Source: a candidate division CSSED10-310 bacterium (lineage in GTDB: Bacteria; CSSED10-310; JAFGDC01). From it: a DNA stretch of 7,679 nt. How positions within the stretch are numbered: position 1 is the stretch's first letter; every line of letters starts with the position of its first letter. The notes under the pieces are model-generated. The model was not told the origin of the DNA and made no database searches. It saw nothing but the letters and a program-made list of their open reading frames with translations. Both the position numbers and the translations under genes were made by a program. This document shows, piece after piece, positions 7,003-7,679 of the stretch. Location: NCBI GenBank assembly GCA_016932295.1, contig JAFGDC010000128.1, forward strand, positions 1 through 7,679. Reading direction: 5' to 3'.

Positions 7003-7679
7003 AAACCCTTGGCGCGCAGTTGGCCGCCAGGGAATCCGGAGAACCGGAAAAGCGTTTTCTGATCGGTGATGATCAGGTTCTGACCTACGCGGAGGCAGGC
7101 GCCGCTGCCAATCGGCTGGCCAGGCACATGATGGAACGGGGCGTACAGCCCGGCGATCTGATCGCCGTCATGCTGCCCCGGTCACCCGCCGCTGTGCTGG
7201 TCTACCTGGCCGCGGCCCGTTGCGGCGCGATTCCTTATCCCCTCAGCCACCTGGCGCCGCCCGAACGGCTCGCCGCCGTGGTACGGGACTATCCCGCCCG
7301 CATCATATGCATCCATCATGCGCATGAAGAAAAGGTGGGGGGCTACCTGCAGGCATGCGCCCCCGACATGGCCAGGATCGTCTCCGGCGAGGGTGGAACC
7401 GACACTCTCCAGCGTTTGTTCGCCACCGGAAGCTGCGCTCCACCATCGGTGACCGTGACGGAGGATCAAGTCTGCTACCTGAATTTCACGTCCGGGTCCA
7501 CCGGCCGGCCGAAGGCGGCTCGCGCCACGCACGCCAACCTGTACTGGAACACGAGGGCCGCCGTGGAGGTGTTTTCAATAACGAGCGAGGATATCCACCT
7601 GCCGCTGTTCGCGGTTCATTCCCACCCCCATGAAATGTTCTGCCGCGCCCTCTACACCGGAGGCGCAACCGTCCTTCAC
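6999..7679 (+). CDS. AMP-forming acyl/aryl ligase, N-terminal part (3'-truncated by window edge)
   Basis: 227 codons are open from the ATG at 6999 to the right edge, about 40-45% of a typical 500-550-residue adenylating enzyme. The N-terminus has LTYAEAGAAANRLARHM (a typical A1/A2-region helix), then ERGVQPGDLIAVMLPRSPAAVLVYLAAARCGAIPYPLS in pieces from about 46 to 83, the usual AMP-binding fold. The diagnostic P-loop is TSGSTGRPK at 164-172. It is followed by HANLYWNT and HSHPHEMFCRALYTGG (207-222), where an A4-like His-containing segment is expected. The family activates a carboxylate as an acyl-adenylate and passes it to CoA, a carrier protein or an amine. The substrate pocket is beyond the edge, so specificity is unknown. 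A 4-nt overlap with the epimerase stop indicates co-translation. This gene is likely intact outside the window. Confidence 0.9.
   Translation, partial: MKTLGAQLAARESGEPEKRFLIGDDQVLTYAEAGAAANRLARHMMERGVQPGDLIAVMLPRSPAAVLVYLAAARCGAIPYPLSHLAPPERLAAVVRDYPARIICIHHAHEEKVGGYLQACAPDMARIVSGEGGTDTLQRLFATGSCAPPSVTVTEDQVCYLNFTSGSTGRPKAARATHANLYWNTRAAVEVFSITSEDIHLPLFAVHSHPHEMFCRALYTGGATVLH

Overview
This is a GC-rich bacterial window (roughly 60% G+C by eye). Seven genes all lie on the + strand and touch or nearly touch: junctions are +1, 0 and +10 nt, an 8-11 nt overlap, a 38-nt gap, and a 4-nt ATGA overlap. Most starts have a recognisable Shine-Dalgarno sequence (AAGAGGA, GAAGGA, AAAGGA, AAAGGGG, AAGGAGG). 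No promoter, terminator, RNA gene, insertion sequence or CRISPR array is visible. The window is therefore best read as the interior of one long operon cut at both ends. The genus cannot be named from sequence alone. The mixture of protein types resembles surface-glycan or specialised-lipid loci of GC-rich, often anaerobic bacteria, but that is an impression.

Layout: (1) 2-883, the 3' part of a radical SAM protein that probably has a B12-binding domain upstream of the window. (2) 885-2297, a complete B12-binding-domain radical SAM protein of the same family. (3) 2298-3977, a membrane-anchored sulfatase-superfamily hydrolase with Thr where the formylglycine Cys normally sits. (4) 3988-5139, a radical SAM protein with a short SPASM-like C-terminal Cys cluster. 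(5) 5132-5827, a family 2 glycosyltransferase of the dolichol-phosphate-mannose-synthase-like type. (6) 5866-7002, an NAD-dependent sugar-nucleotide epimerase resembling dTDP-L-rhamnose 4-epimerases, with an inserted four-Cys ribbon. (7) 6999-7679, the N-terminal third or more of an AMP-forming acyl/aryl ligase, running off the right edge.

Taken together, the locus has sugar-nucleotide supply (epimerase), glycosyl transfer to a probable lipid carrier or acceptor (GT2), acyl or aryl activation (AMP ligase), three radical SAM enzymes able to modify unactivated carbon, and an extracytoplasmic hydrolase or transferase. A modified glycolipid or polysaccharide pathway is the most economical reading. 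The product cannot be deduced, and no gene here can be given a firm symbol. The unusual point is the combination, especially three radical SAM enzymes of two architectures in one glycan-type operon. No single gene is outside known families.
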